Part shown: positions 8,792-17,008 of the stretch, piece by piece
Position numbering within the stretch: the first letter of the stretch is position 1
Layout of the letters: the number at the start of each line of letters is the position of its first letter
NCBI GenBank assembly: GCA_020630735.1
Contig: JAHDIP010000025.1
Coordinates: forward strand, 1-41,243
Length of the DNA: 41,243 nt
Direction of reading: 5' to 3'
DNA from: Saprospiraceae bacterium
GTDB taxonomy: Bacteria > Bacteroidota > Bacteroidia > Chitinophagales > Saprospiraceae
The notes under the pieces: model-generated
The model's database searches: none
What the model was told of the DNA's origin: nothing
Seen by the model: the letters and a program-made list of their open reading frames with translations, nothing else
Made by a program: the position numbers and the translations under genes

Positions 8792-10186
8792 TTATGGATT
8801 AGTTTTACCTGGTGTATCCTCTTTAGTTGCTTCAGGACTCTGTTCAACTGAAACAGCTGTAGATTCTATTTTTGGAAAACTTATTTGATCCAATTGTGCT
8901 TTTATAGAATCTCTAACAACCATGTACCTAGGAATATCAGACTTAGGCATCGGATCTGGTGGCGGAAGATTTTCACGTAAGTGGTTAACTTGGCGACCAT
9001 TTTTCCAAAAACGAAAGCATACGTGCGGACCAGTTGCCAAACCAGTCGCTCCAACATAGCCAATTGTTTGACCTTGCTTTACATGAACGCCGACATTTAC
9101 ACCTTTTGCAAAATTTTGCATATGAAGATACTGCGTTTGGTAAACGCCATCGTGTTTAATTTTAACATAATTTCCATTTCCTCTTCCGTAGCCTCTTTTT
9201 ACAACAACACCATCTGCAACAGCAAAAATAGGTGTACCATAAGGTGCTGCGTAATCTGTTCCTAAATGTGCTTTTCTCCTTTTTAGCACAGGATGAAAAC
9301 GATTGCGATTGAAGCGAGAAGAAATACGAGAATATTTAACTGGAGCTTTCAAAAAAGCTTTTTCCATTGGTCGTGCTTCTAAATCGAAATAGCCGTGATG
9401 CTTTTCATTTTCAAAATAGATTGCATGATATTCGTTATCATAGTTTTTGTAATATGCGCCTCTAACTTTCCCGACACCTACTGCCTTTCCATCAATAAAT
9501 TGTTCATCATAAATCAGTTTAAACTGATCGCCTTTTTGAACATGGTGAAAGTCAATCGACCAAGCAAATACATCTTCGAGTTTAGCCGTTAAATCAAAAC
9601 TATGACCATTATCAACCATGGCATTCCATAATGAACTTTCAATGGTTCCTACCGCTGTTTGAATTTTGGTAGTGATTTCATGTTCTACAATTTTAACACT
9701 CATTGTATCCCTTAGGTCATACACTACATAACGAAAATCATCAGGCTCATAAATAAAATATTCTGCTGCCGAAGCTGTATCTTTTGCTAAAATCATATAC
9801 GGTTTTCCTGCACGAAGTTTTGTAACAGAAAAAATATCATCCGCTTTTTTGGCGATCTGATCTATTTGACCATAATTGATTTTATGCTTGAGTAAAATAT
9901 CGGAAAGGAATTGATTATTTTCGATGACGCTCTTCGTAACTTGAAAAGTATCTAATGCAAAGCCATATTTTAAAGTTGGAACGGTGACAGGAAAAGCACC
10001 TAACTTCTGCGGAGTATTTAAAGAAGTAGAAGTTACTTCTTTGTATTGATAAGTCATAAATACCAAAAGCAAACAACCTATAACAGCTAGACTTCCTAAA
10101 GCTCCTTTTGTTATCTGTTTTTTGTATTTATAAAATATATCCTTACTCTGCTCTACTATTTTTAATAAAACGTTTTTGTGCTGCAC
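8792..10186 (-). CDS. M23-family peptidase, membrane-anchored
   Basis: A 464-residue cell-wall endopeptidase. One membrane anchor (about 29-46), a central region (about 80-290) like the OapA/LysM-type domains in front of such peptidases, and a C-terminal M23 (LytM) domain (about 300-405). Zinc and catalytic residues: His307 and Asp311 (HLGTD), then HVC (His388, Cys390) where most M23 enzymes have HxH. Cys can bind zinc, so the enzyme may still be active. A Pro-rich tail follows. The frame starts at GTG 10186; a better-looking ATG at 10206 is out of frame by one base across an 11-A run. With one extra A the N-terminus would read MSKKKKQVQHK. Convergent with the kinase gene. Confidence 0.9.
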   Translation of the reverse strand: MQHKNVLLKIVEQSKDIFYKYKKQITKGALGSLAVIGCLLLVFMTYQYKEVTSTSLNTPQKLGAFPVTVPTLKYGFALDTFQVTKSVIENNQFLSDILLKHKINYGQIDQIAKKADDIFSVTKLRAGKPYMILAKDTASAAEYFIYEPDDFRYVVYDLRDTMSVKIVEHEITTKIQTAVGTIESSLWNAMVDNGHSFDLTAKLEDVFAWSIDFHHVQKGDQFKLIYDEQFIDGKAVGVGKVRGAYYKNYDNEYHAIYFENEKHHGYFDLEARPMEKAFLKAPVKYSRISSRFNRNRFHPVLKRRKAHLGTDYAAPYGTPIFAVADGVVVKRGYGRGNGNYVKIKHDGVYQTQYLHMQNFAKGVNVGVHVKQGQTIGYVGATGLATGPHVCFRFWKNGRQVNHLRENLPPPDPMPKSDIPRYMVVRDSIKAQLDQISFPKIESTAVSVEQSPEATKEDTPGKTNP

Positions 10187-10225
10187 TTGCTTTTTTTTTT
10201 TGACATATTATCGCCTCTCAGTCCC

Positions 10226-10233
10226 CAAATATA
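10226..10233 (-). promoter_or_regulatory. Possible -7 box for the M23 peptidase gene
   Basis: On the minus strand this reads TATATTTG, an exact match to the Bacteroidota -7 pattern TAnnTTTG, 20 bp before the out-of-frame ATG at 10206. No clear TTG is seen at the usual -33 distance, so this is a half-match. Confidence 0.35.
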
Positions 10234-10382
10234 ATAGTCTGATCGGAACTGACATAATTAAAAAGCTTAAAATTTCATATAACCAAAGTATTACGTTTAT
10301 TTGTTTGGATTATTGCCTCAAAATCAAGCTTTTGTGCATGTCTGCTAAAAGTATTACTTTTGTTGTATAAAATGCAAGAAAT

Positions 10383-11288
10383 TTGATTGTTTTACAAGTT
10401 CATATCGTTCCCGAAGGTATTTCGAATATTCGATTATCCGATTATGCTGTCAATCTCTTTGACAAAATACCTACTAAAAAAGGAGTTAAAAAGGCAATTA
10501 AGAGGGGAGAAGTGCACGTAAATGATCTTGTTGGTAAAACAGGAACTTGGATACAAACTGGACAAACTATTAAATTAATAGATAAGGAAGAACGATTGCC
10601 TAAAAAACTCGAATTATCGCTGGAAGTTGTTTATGAAGATAACTATATGGCCATTATTAATAAACCTGCGGGTATTGTGGTGAGTGGCAACCGTTATCGG
10701 ACAATAGAAAACGCTTTATCATTTAACTTACAAAAATCACAACTTCTTGATGCGTTAAAATGGCCTCGCCCTGTTCATCGCTTGGATAATCAAACAAGCG
10801 GTTTATTGATGGTTGCCAAAACCTATGCTGCTCATATAAGCTTAAGCAAACAACTAGAAGATAAAATAATAAAGAAAAAATACCGAGCTATTGTAACTGG
10901 AAAAACGTCTGAAAAAGGAACAATTAACGAAACAATAGACGGCAAAAAAGCGATTACACATTACCATTGTTTAAAGCAAGTACCTTCCCTTCAAAATAAA
11001 TTTCTTTCATTGTTGGAATTAGATTTAGAAACAGGGAGAACACATCAATTGCGCAAACATTTATCAAGTATTGGTCACCCAATAGTAGGGGATAAGTTGT
11101 ATGGAATTGAAGGAGCTATTTTAAAGCATAAAGGATTATTTTTAGCAGCTATAGAACTAGAATTTTTACATCCTGAAACACAAGAGATAAAACAAATGCA
11201 AATTCCAACGCCAAATAAATTTAAATCCTTACTTGATCGTGAAACACGTCGTTTCATGTCATTCTCCAATAAGAAAAATCAGAATTAA
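10383..11288 (+). CDS. RluA-family pseudouridine synthase
   Basis: A 301-residue enzyme that converts uridine to pseudouridine in rRNA or tRNA. The N-terminus (about 10-66) resembles an S4 RNA-binding domain (KAIKRGEVHVNDL). The catalytic domain has HRLDNQTSG with catalytic Asp135, then KKYRAIVTG and GRTHQLRKHL, all standard for the RluA/RluD group. The exact target base cannot be told. The only start that keeps the S4-like domain is TTG at 10383. An ATG at 10372 opens a four-codon frame (MQEI) whose TGA overlaps this TTG, which could couple the two by termination-reinitiation. It is divergent from the M23 gene. Confidence 0.92.
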   Translation: MIVLQVHIVPEGISNIRLSDYAVNLFDKIPTKKGVKKAIKRGEVHVNDLVGKTGTWIQTGQTIKLIDKEERLPKKLELSLEVVYEDNYMAIINKPAGIVVSGNRYRTIENALSFNLQKSQLLDALKWPRPVHRLDNQTSGLLMVAKTYAAHISLSKQLEDKIIKKKYRAIVTGKTSEKGTINETIDGKKAITHYHCLKQVPSLQNKFLSLLELDLETGRTHQLRKHLSSIGHPIVGDKLYGIEGAILKHKGLFLAAIELEFLHPETQEIKQMQIPTPNKFKSLLDRETRRFMSFSNKKNQN

Positions 11289-11319
11289 CTAAATATGTTA
11301 ACGAATCAAGCCCAAATAT

Positions 11320-11360
11320 GAATTTCAATTATTTTTAGTAATTTGTACGGATTGAAATTC
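11320..11360. repeat. 10-bp inverted repeat after the pseudouridine synthase gene
   Basis: GAATTTCAAT (11320-11329) and its exact complement ATTGAAATTC (11351-11360), 21 bp apart. There is no T-tract after it, so it is a weak terminator candidate or an operator-like site. Confidence 0.4.
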
Positions 11361-11412
11361 GACTATCATTTTGAAGCTTAGTCAGAATTGAAAAAAAGCA
11401 AATATGTTCTAA

Positions 11413-11516
11413 GTCAAATTAAAATAATAAACTTCCCATCTTGGATAAATGTTTTTTTTGCTAGACAAGGGAAAAAATATTTATCCAAGATGAGTATCTA
11501 TTAACTTTAATTTGTC
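11413..11516. repeat. ~100-bp imperfect palindrome made of two inverted repeat units
   Basis: The plus-strand unit (11413-11459: GTCAAATTAAAA...CATCTTGGATAAAT and a T-tract) is followed after 12 bp by an inverted unit (11472-11516). The inner cores CATCTTGGATAAAT and ATTTATCCAAGATG are perfect 14-bp complements; the outer GNCAAATTAAA ends also pair. Transcribed, it would fold into one long hairpin ending 14 bp before the DUF3667 start. Related units occur at 12656-12704 and 28969-29012. Confidence 0.85.
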
Positions 11517-11529
11517 TAAGTTTAAATCT

Positions 11530-12615
11530 ATGAGTACCTCATCTTCCAATATTTGTCAAAATTGTAATACTAAAAGTGAATCACCTTTTACGTATTGTTC
11601 CAACTGTGGACAAAAGAATACAGATGGCAAGATTACTTTTTCGGAGTTATGGTATGAATTTCAAGATTCAGTACTCAATATAGAATCAAGAACTTGGCGG
11701 ACACTTAAAAATCTTTTTATACCTGGAAAATTAACATTAGAATATTTTTCTGGAAAGCATCGGCGATATGTTCATCCTTTACGATTACTTTTAGTCACTT
11801 CTATACTTGTTATTATTGCTATGAGTTTTCAAGACTTTCAATCTGCTACTAATCACAGTTACAACGTCAAGGAACGGATACTAAAAAATTATGAACGTCA
11901 ACGTCTTTATGGGATTATAGGAAGTATTGCAGATAGTACGAATGTAATGTTTCCAGAACAACAAACACAAATTATTACAGATACTATTATGTCCTCGTTC
12001 AAAGATTCTTTGATAAGTTTACTTTCTGAGTATAAAAATAAGTATGGCGATAAATATAGAGATAGTATTGACTTGAATAAGTATCTTAATTTTGGTAGTG
12101 GATATACAGAAAGAATTTCCAAATATGATTTTCTAAACAAGAATGAAGATGAATTGCTAGCGATTTATAAAAAAGATGCTGGGAGTATAGAGCGCCTTAT
12201 TTTTAAACAAAAAGCAAAGCACATTAAAGATGAGTCGCAATTAACGTCAGCCATTATTGGACATACGACTTGGGCTGCCTTGTTGATGATGCCTTGCTTG
12301 GCCTTGGTATTATTTTTATTGAACATTAGACACAATTACTATTACATAGAACATTTGATTTTTACTTTTCATCTTCATTCATTTTCATTTTTAGTATTAG
12401 CTTTTTTGATTGCAGGATTGAATGTTTTTCCATGGTGGATATATCTTATGTTTATGGTAATAATTTGGATTTATATATTTGTTTCAATGTGGAAAGTATA
12501 TAAACAAAGTATTGGAAAAACGTTAATCAAGTTTCTTGTTTTAAGTATTTCCTACGGAGGCTTATTCTTCTTATTTTTAATTGGAACTATTATTTTTACC
12601 TTCTTTCTGCTCTAA
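11530..12615 (+). CDS. DUF3667 zinc-ribbon membrane protein
   Basis: A 361-residue integral membrane protein of unknown function. The N-terminus has a zinc ribbon with two Cys pairs (Cys9, Cys12, Cys23, Cys26; CQNC...CSNCGQK), followed by the conserved DUF3667 segment (WYEFQDSV, TLKNLFIPGKLTLEYFSGKHRRYVHPLRL split here around residues 40-85). There is one membrane helix at about 87-102, a charged ~130-residue loop, then four hydrophobic helices to the C-terminus. I prefer ATG 11530 over a TTG six codons upstream because the TTG lies inside the palindromic repeat. The gene is bracketed by repeat units at 11413-11516 and 12656-12704. Confidence 0.85.
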   Translation: MSTSSSNICQNCNTKSESPFTYCSNCGQKNTDGKITFSELWYEFQDSVLNIESRTWRTLKNLFIPGKLTLEYFSGKHRRYVHPLRLLLVTSILVIIAMSFQDFQSATNHSYNVKERILKNYERQRLYGIIGSIADSTNVMFPEQQTQIITDTIMSSFKDSLISLLSEYKNKYGDKYRDSIDLNKYLNFGSGYTERISKYDFLNKNEDELLAIYKKDAGSIERLIFKQKAKHIKDESQLTSAIIGHTTWAALLMMPCLALVLFLLNIRHNYYYIEHLIFTFHLHSFSFLVLAFLIAGLNVFPWWIYLMFMVIIWIYIFVSMWKVYKQSIGKTLIKFLVLSISYGGLFFLFLIGTIIFTFFLL

Positions 12616-12655
12616 TAAAGTTAGTGTGAATCGGCCATAATTAAAAAGCCTTTTA

Positions 12656-12704
12656 GGCAAAAAAAGATAACACCAAGTTGGGGCGTTTATTATTTTAATT
12701 TGCC
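12656..12704 (-). repeat. Dispersed repeat unit, diverged copy
   Basis: Read on the minus strand from 12704 it begins GGCAAATTAAAATAATAAAC, matching the unit at 11413 at 19 of 20 positions. It then diverges, keeping CCCA, CTTGG and the T-tract ending in TGCC. It lies 41 bp after the DUF3667 stop, in inverted orientation to the first unit at 11413. Confidence 0.75.
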
Positions 12705-12858
12705 TTAACTCATGAAAACCATTTTGTCCAAAATTGAAATGTTGAACAGCCTACTTTTAAACATACAATGAAATCTAAGCCAGTTTTTTACAAAATGAAA
12801 AATTTAAACAGATGACAAATGTTGATTTGGTAGGAAAGTAATATTACTTGACAACATT

Positions 12859-14781
12859 TTATCGCCGAAGTACAACATCGACTCGTCGAGCCTGTTTTTC
12901 ATCCGAGCTTGTGATAGAACCTTTGCCTTCGCTTTTAAGAACTTTGTCAACTGTAACACCAGAACGAGTTAAAAAATCGACAATAGATAAAGCTCGTTTT
13001 TCGGAAAGTTTTTTATTATAATCAATACTGCCAGAAGAATCGGCATAACCAACGACTTCTACTTTCCAACCTTCTTCTTTTTTTAATAATTCCACCAATT
13101 CTTTTAGGTCGTATTGTGTAGCTTCATTTAATTTATACGAATCAAAGTCAAAGAAAAACTGTATCCGTTTTTCTTTAACTTTAGGAACCGAATTAGGAGT
13201 TTTTGCGGTCAACGTCTGAGTTGGAACCAACGGAATATCAACTTTTACAGGTTTACTAAAGTCAGCATTTTCTATAAAAGCGGCATTTACATAATACTCA
13301 TAGCCTCTGTGTTCGACTTGGAACGAATAGCCTTTATTACCAGGCAAACAAAGATAAAACCAACCGTTTTCATCAGACTCTACTGTCCAAGATTTATTAT
13401 CACGACCAATTTTTACTGTGGTAGCAATAGGGTCGTAAGTTGAATAATCGAAAACAGAACCTTCAATATGAACTATAGGATCTGGTCGATATTGTTCTGG
13501 CAATTCTACTTCATAAATATCCAAACCACCATTACCTCCATTTCTAGAAGAAGCAAAATAAGCAGTCGAACTATTACTGTGTACATAAATGCCTATTTCT
13601 TTTGCAGTGGAATTTACAGGATATCCTAAGTTATTAGGGCTTGTCCAGATGCCCATAATATTTCTTGAAATAAAAAGGTCGCCATCACCTTGACCAGGAT
13701 GACCAGTAGATGTAAAATACAAGGTAGTACCATCACTAGAGATAAATGGAGCTTCTTCATCTCCTTCGGTATTGATCACATTACCTAAATTTTCGGGTAA
13801 ACTCCATTCGCCATTTGCCAACAAATGACTAACCCAAATATCCGAACCACCTAGACCTTCTTTACGAGAACTACAAAAATACATCGTTTTACCATCGCAA
13901 GTAATCGAAGGTTGAGAATCCCAATTTGTAGAATTTAAATTGCCTTGTAATCTAAAAACATCAACGACTTCATCATCTTTCAAAATTGCCTGATAAATAT
14001 CACAACCACCTTCGGTATCCTCACGTTGACAGCCTGCAAAATAAAAAGCTTTTCCGTGCGCCTCAAATTTTGCCATTCCTTCATTTTTATCAGTATTGAT
14101 AGCAGAGCCAAACGAATTTCCTTTCCCCCAACCACTATTCCATTTACTGATAAAAATGTCTTCATTATCTGCTTGTCTCGTATAGACTAAATTATCTCCA
14201 TCAATAGTGACAGTTGGCAGATATTCATCGTATTTTGAATTAATTTCTTTGCCTAAATTAATCGGCTTATGTGTTACTTTACTTGTGTCTATTCGCTGAA
14301 CGTATTTACAGTTTTTTTGACGTTCGGGTAATTTTTTATCGTAGGTAAATTCTAAGGCAGACTCTTTTTTAGCATTAGCGTAGCGACTTCCTTTCATGTC
14401 TTTGTACCGTTCGTAATAATAAATAGCGACATCTACATCTCCCGTTTGAAAGTAGGTTTCTGCGCATTCAAAAAAAGCAGCACGAGACAGCTTTTCATCC
14501 AACTCAAAAGAGGCCTCAAAAGCTTCTTTTGCTTTATCATACTTTGCTAAATCAAGATATACTTTACCTAAAATACGGTGAGCAATGGCAAAATCTTCTT
14601 TAATTTTTATGGTGTGCCTAAGTTGTCGTTCAGCTTTATCTAGTTTCTTTGAACGAATAAAGCCCTGTGCAATACGAAGCGATTCTTTTGCATTAGATGT
14701 ATTAACGAAATCACCCTTTGTTTTTTGTGCAAAAACTAAATTACTACTTAATAATAATAAAATTAAAAGTCTTAACTTCAT
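12859..14781 (-). CDS. PorE-like OmpA-family protein (TPR, PD40, CRD, OmpA)
   Basis: A 640-residue periplasmic protein. A signal peptide (cleaved near VFAQ) is followed by TPR repeats (about 30-135), a PD40/WD40-like beta-propeller (about 165-430, repeated 'DGxxLYFTS' and 'GGSDIW/GGLDIY' blades), a carboxypeptidase-regulatory-like domain (about 440-515), and an OmpA-like peptidoglycan-binding domain (about 535-640, IQFFFDFDSYKLN and SEKRALSIVDFL). This order matches PorE, which tethers the type IX secretion machinery to peptidoglycan in Porphyromonas, and the window encodes several T9SS substrates. Against a firm assignment: PorE is a lipoprotein while this has no lipobox Cys, and Bacteroidota encode several paralogues. 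It is probably the last gene of an operon with the methyltransferase (31-bp gap). Confidence 0.88.
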   Translation of the reverse strand: MKLRLLILLLLSSNLVFAQKTKGDFVNTSNAKESLRIAQGFIRSKKLDKAERQLRHTIKIKEDFAIAHRILGKVYLDLAKYDKAKEAFEASFELDEKLSRAAFFECAETYFQTGDVDVAIYYYERYKDMKGSRYANAKKESALEFTYDKKLPERQKNCKYVQRIDTSKVTHKPINLGKEINSKYDEYLPTVTIDGDNLVYTRQADNEDIFISKWNSGWGKGNSFGSAINTDKNEGMAKFEAHGKAFYFAGCQREDTEGGCDIYQAILKDDEVVDVFRLQGNLNSTNWDSQPSITCDGKTMYFCSSRKEGLGGSDIWVSHLLANGEWSLPENLGNVINTEGDEEAPFISSDGTTLYFTSTGHPGQGDGDLFISRNIMGIWTSPNNLGYPVNSTAKEIGIYVHSNSSTAYFASSRNGGNGGLDIYEVELPEQYRPDPIVHIEGSVFDYSTYDPIATTVKIGRDNKSWTVESDENGWFYLCLPGNKGYSFQVEHRGYEYYVNAAFIENADFSKPVKVDIPLVPTQTLTAKTPNSVPKVKEKRIQFFFDFDSYKLNEATQYDLKELVELLKKEEGWKVEVVGYADSSGSIDYNKKLSEKRALSIVDFLTRSGVTVDKVLKSEGKGSITSSDEKQARRVDVVLRR

Positions 14782-14812
14782 GAGATAACGAATTGACCTA
14801 CAAATATATAAA

Positions 14813-15397
14813 CTATTTTTTTAATAGCTGTATGAAAAATTCTTTTTCTGCTCTTGGTTTTATTGAATTTCTACATATCTCTAAGGTCTGAATATTGAAG
14901 TGAGAGGAGAAAGTCTCTATGTATTCTTTTTTTGTTCCACCGAAAGGAGGACCGTCTTTATCAAACTCTTGGGCAAATAATAAGCCTATAATCCTTCCTT
15001 CTTCATGCAATAATGCTGCCGTTTTTTCAGCATAAGCCGTTCTTAAACTTCTAGGTATTGCACAAAAAAAAGTTTGTTCTATGATAAGGTCAAAACGTCG
15101 ATCTAGGGTAAAAAAGTCTTGACAGAGCAAATGAGACTTCGGAAAGCTGGGTACTCGTTCACTAAAAATACCTAAGGCTTCTGGCGCCCAATCACAAATA
15201 TAGACATCTGTAAATCCTTGTTGGTATAGATAAGTTGCCTCATGGCCTGTGCCTGCACCAGGGATAAGAATGCGCAATTTTTTATTGTCAATACCATCTA
15301 TAAATTCTTTTATTGGGCGAGTAATACTGCCTGCATCCCATGGGATATTTTGATCAAGGTATCGATTGTTCCAATAGTCTTTATCCAAATTCATCAT
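14813..15397 (-). CDS. Class I SAM methyltransferase, TPMT-like
   Basis: A 194-residue cytoplasmic S-adenosylmethionine-dependent methyltransferase. The N-terminal pattern YWNNRYLDQNIPWDAG is typical of the thiopurine S-methyltransferase/TehB-like group; motif I is IPGAGTG (Gly47-Gly51), followed by an acidic loop (CDWAPEAL) and motif FDLIIEQTFFCAI. The start is an ATG pair at 15397/15394; either is possible. Substrate unknown: related proteins methylate thiols, selenium or tellurium compounds. It sits 8 bp after the DUF4230-like gene and 31 bp before the OmpA gene. Confidence 0.88.
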   Translation of the reverse strand: MMNLDKDYWNNRYLDQNIPWDAGSITRPIKEFIDGIDNKKLRILIPGAGTGHEATYLYQQGFTDVYICDWAPEALGIFSERVPSFPKSHLLCQDFFTLDRRFDLIIEQTFFCAIPRSLRTAYAEKTAALLHEEGRIIGLLFAQEFDKDGPPFGGTKKEYIETFSSHFNIQTLEICRNSIKPRAEKEFFIQLLKK

Positions 15398-15405
15398 AAC
15401 GTTTT

Positions 15406-16677
15406 TTAGTAAGGCACCTCATCTTCTTTAATCGTTCCTTTATTCATAGCCTCTCTTTTTTTTGCCGTTTCGTAATCTGGCAATTCGTCATACTCTGCGT
15501 ATCCCATATTTTTATACTTCACACGAACCTTATAATTCTTATGAATATTTTTTACCAATGGTTCAAACATGAGTACCATCAAACTTTCAGCATTGTCTTT
15601 TGCTTTATCCATGATATCACTATTCAAAGCATCTCGTCTGAACTCACCACGGAGTAAGTTGAAGTTTTTATTTAAGTCGAAATCTTTCACCTCTCTCATC
15701 CATCCAATATCAAGCTTATCAATTTTGGGATAAACTTCGTGCGATAAAATTCGTGGTTCTGGTAAAGTAATGGTGACCAACTTACTTTTCTGGTTGATAT
15801 CTACATTAAAATAATCATCCAATTTAAATCCAACTTTAAGCATGCTAATCGCAGATACTTCGATATCGGAAGAAGATACGGCATAGCCCCATACTTTCGT
15901 CTGAAGCTGTTTGTTCAATCCTTTTTTATCACGTACTTCCATAGTTGCTAATTCAGCAATTACTTTTTCTACTCGTTCTTCTAGCATGCCTTTCGACCGA
16001 GTAAAATCATTAACTGCGGCTCGATCTTGTAGCCGTGCGACCATCGGTCGAAGCGCTTCAGTAAGTGCTATCCCGCAGGGCGTATCTATTCTACTTCCTT
16101 TAGCATTTATTTTTCCATCTTCAGCCTCAAGCATTGTCATAATTACATGATTGACCAAAAAACAAGTATACTTTGAGGCAACCTCATTCATAACGTCTAC
16201 AGCTCCCGTCGATTCATTATCGTACCAAGCTTCATATTCATTACCCGTCGTATCACGAAGGTTGACAAAGTCATTAAAATATAATTGCTTGAGATAAGGA
16301 TGATGTTTTTCGTATTCGGCAGGTAGTTCTTGTTTAAGACTATCAGGCAAATTCATTCGATTAGCAACATGATAAAGCATCGAAAGATTAAAATTATAGA
16401 CTAATTCATTGAATTCACGTCTGTACCTATGTGGATTTATGAGAATAGCAATGGTGTTTTCTTCATCCATTTCATACTTAAAATCGGAAGGGACATAGTT
16501 CACCTGCATTTCTTGAGGCACACTAGTATAATCAAAAGGATTAGCTCCTCCCGAGTTTTTAAAATACTTAAACAATAAAAGACCTCCAATACTGAAAATC
16601 GTAACATATAAAAGTAAGGAACCGATACCAAGACCTTTTTTCTTTGGAGGTGGCGGTGGTGTTTGGTGTTGTGCCAT
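15406..16677 (-). CDS. Membrane-anchored protein with DUF4230-like domain
   Basis: A 423-residue protein. Residues 1-16 are rich in Gln/Pro/Lys (five consecutive Pro), followed by one membrane helix (about 17-35), so most of the chain is probably periplasmic. The region around residues 260-400 resembles DUF4230: a SAISMLKVGFKLDDYF segment, then LVTITLPEPRILSHEV, then a long helical stretch before the C-terminal strand KVRVKYKNM. The function of that family is unknown. The middle region (60-260) is not recognised. It is the first gene of the probable operon with the methyltransferase and the PorE-like protein. Confidence 0.75.
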   Translation of the reverse strand: MAQHQTPPPPPKKKGLGIGSLLLYVTIFSIGGLLLFKYFKNSGGANPFDYTSVPQEMQVNYVPSDFKYEMDEENTIAILINPHRYRREFNELVYNFNLSMLYHVANRMNLPDSLKQELPAEYEKHHPYLKQLYFNDFVNLRDTTGNEYEAWYDNESTGAVDVMNEVASKYTCFLVNHVIMTMLEAEDGKINAKGSRIDTPCGIALTEALRPMVARLQDRAAVNDFTRSKGMLEERVEKVIAELATMEVRDKKGLNKQLQTKVWGYAVSSSDIEVSAISMLKVGFKLDDYFNVDINQKSKLVTITLPEPRILSHEVYPKIDKLDIGWMREVKDFDLNKNFNLLRGEFRRDALNSDIMDKAKDNAESLMVLMFEPLVKNIHKNYKVRVKYKNMGYAEYDELPDYETAKKREAMNKGTIKEDEVPY

Positions 16678-16926
16678 ATCTAAAAAATGCTTGAAGTTAA
16701 TGAAAAAGTCATATTCTTGACGGAGAAAAGGGTAGATGTCACCCTTTTTTACTTCAATTTTCTTGCCTTTTATGTCTTTTGAAAAGGAATAATTTGTAGA
16801 ATTACTTTACGAATACAAATTTACATTATTTTTTTTGACTAATTATAAATCTGTCGGACTAAGCAGCGAATAGATTAGTAATACCGTTGATATTATAGTT
16901 TTGTTCAAACAACAAGTTTTGTTGTT

Positions 16927-17008
16927 TTGATTCTCATAGGTGATAGTTAGTTTTCTATTGTGATTGCCATATCGTAGTACATTATAGTACGATATGGCAG
17001 TTTTTTTT
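16927..17008 (+). ncRNA. Candidate short RNA: promoter-like site plus terminator
   Basis: TTG (16927-16929), an 18-bp spacer and TAGTTTTC (16948-16955) resemble the Bacteroidota promoter pattern, with a mismatch in the last base. About 10 bp later a hairpin ends in eight T. No plus-strand gene lies upstream for this terminator to serve, so a transcript of roughly 50 nt is possible. Unproven. Confidence 0.3.
16965..17008 (+). terminator. Strong intrinsic terminator, plus strand
   Basis: Perfect 12-bp arms TGCCATATCGTA (16965-16976) and TACGATATGGCA (16988-16999), an 11-nt loop, then G and eight T. The T-tract is only on the plus strand, although the genes on both sides are on the minus strand. 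Confidence 0.75.

Noticed and set aside
12648-12658. GCCT-TTT-AGGC hairpin followed on the minus strand by T-rich sequence, as a terminator for the OmpA gene
   Set aside because: The stem is only 4 bp and lies about 200 bp past the stop; it overlaps the dispersed repeat instead.
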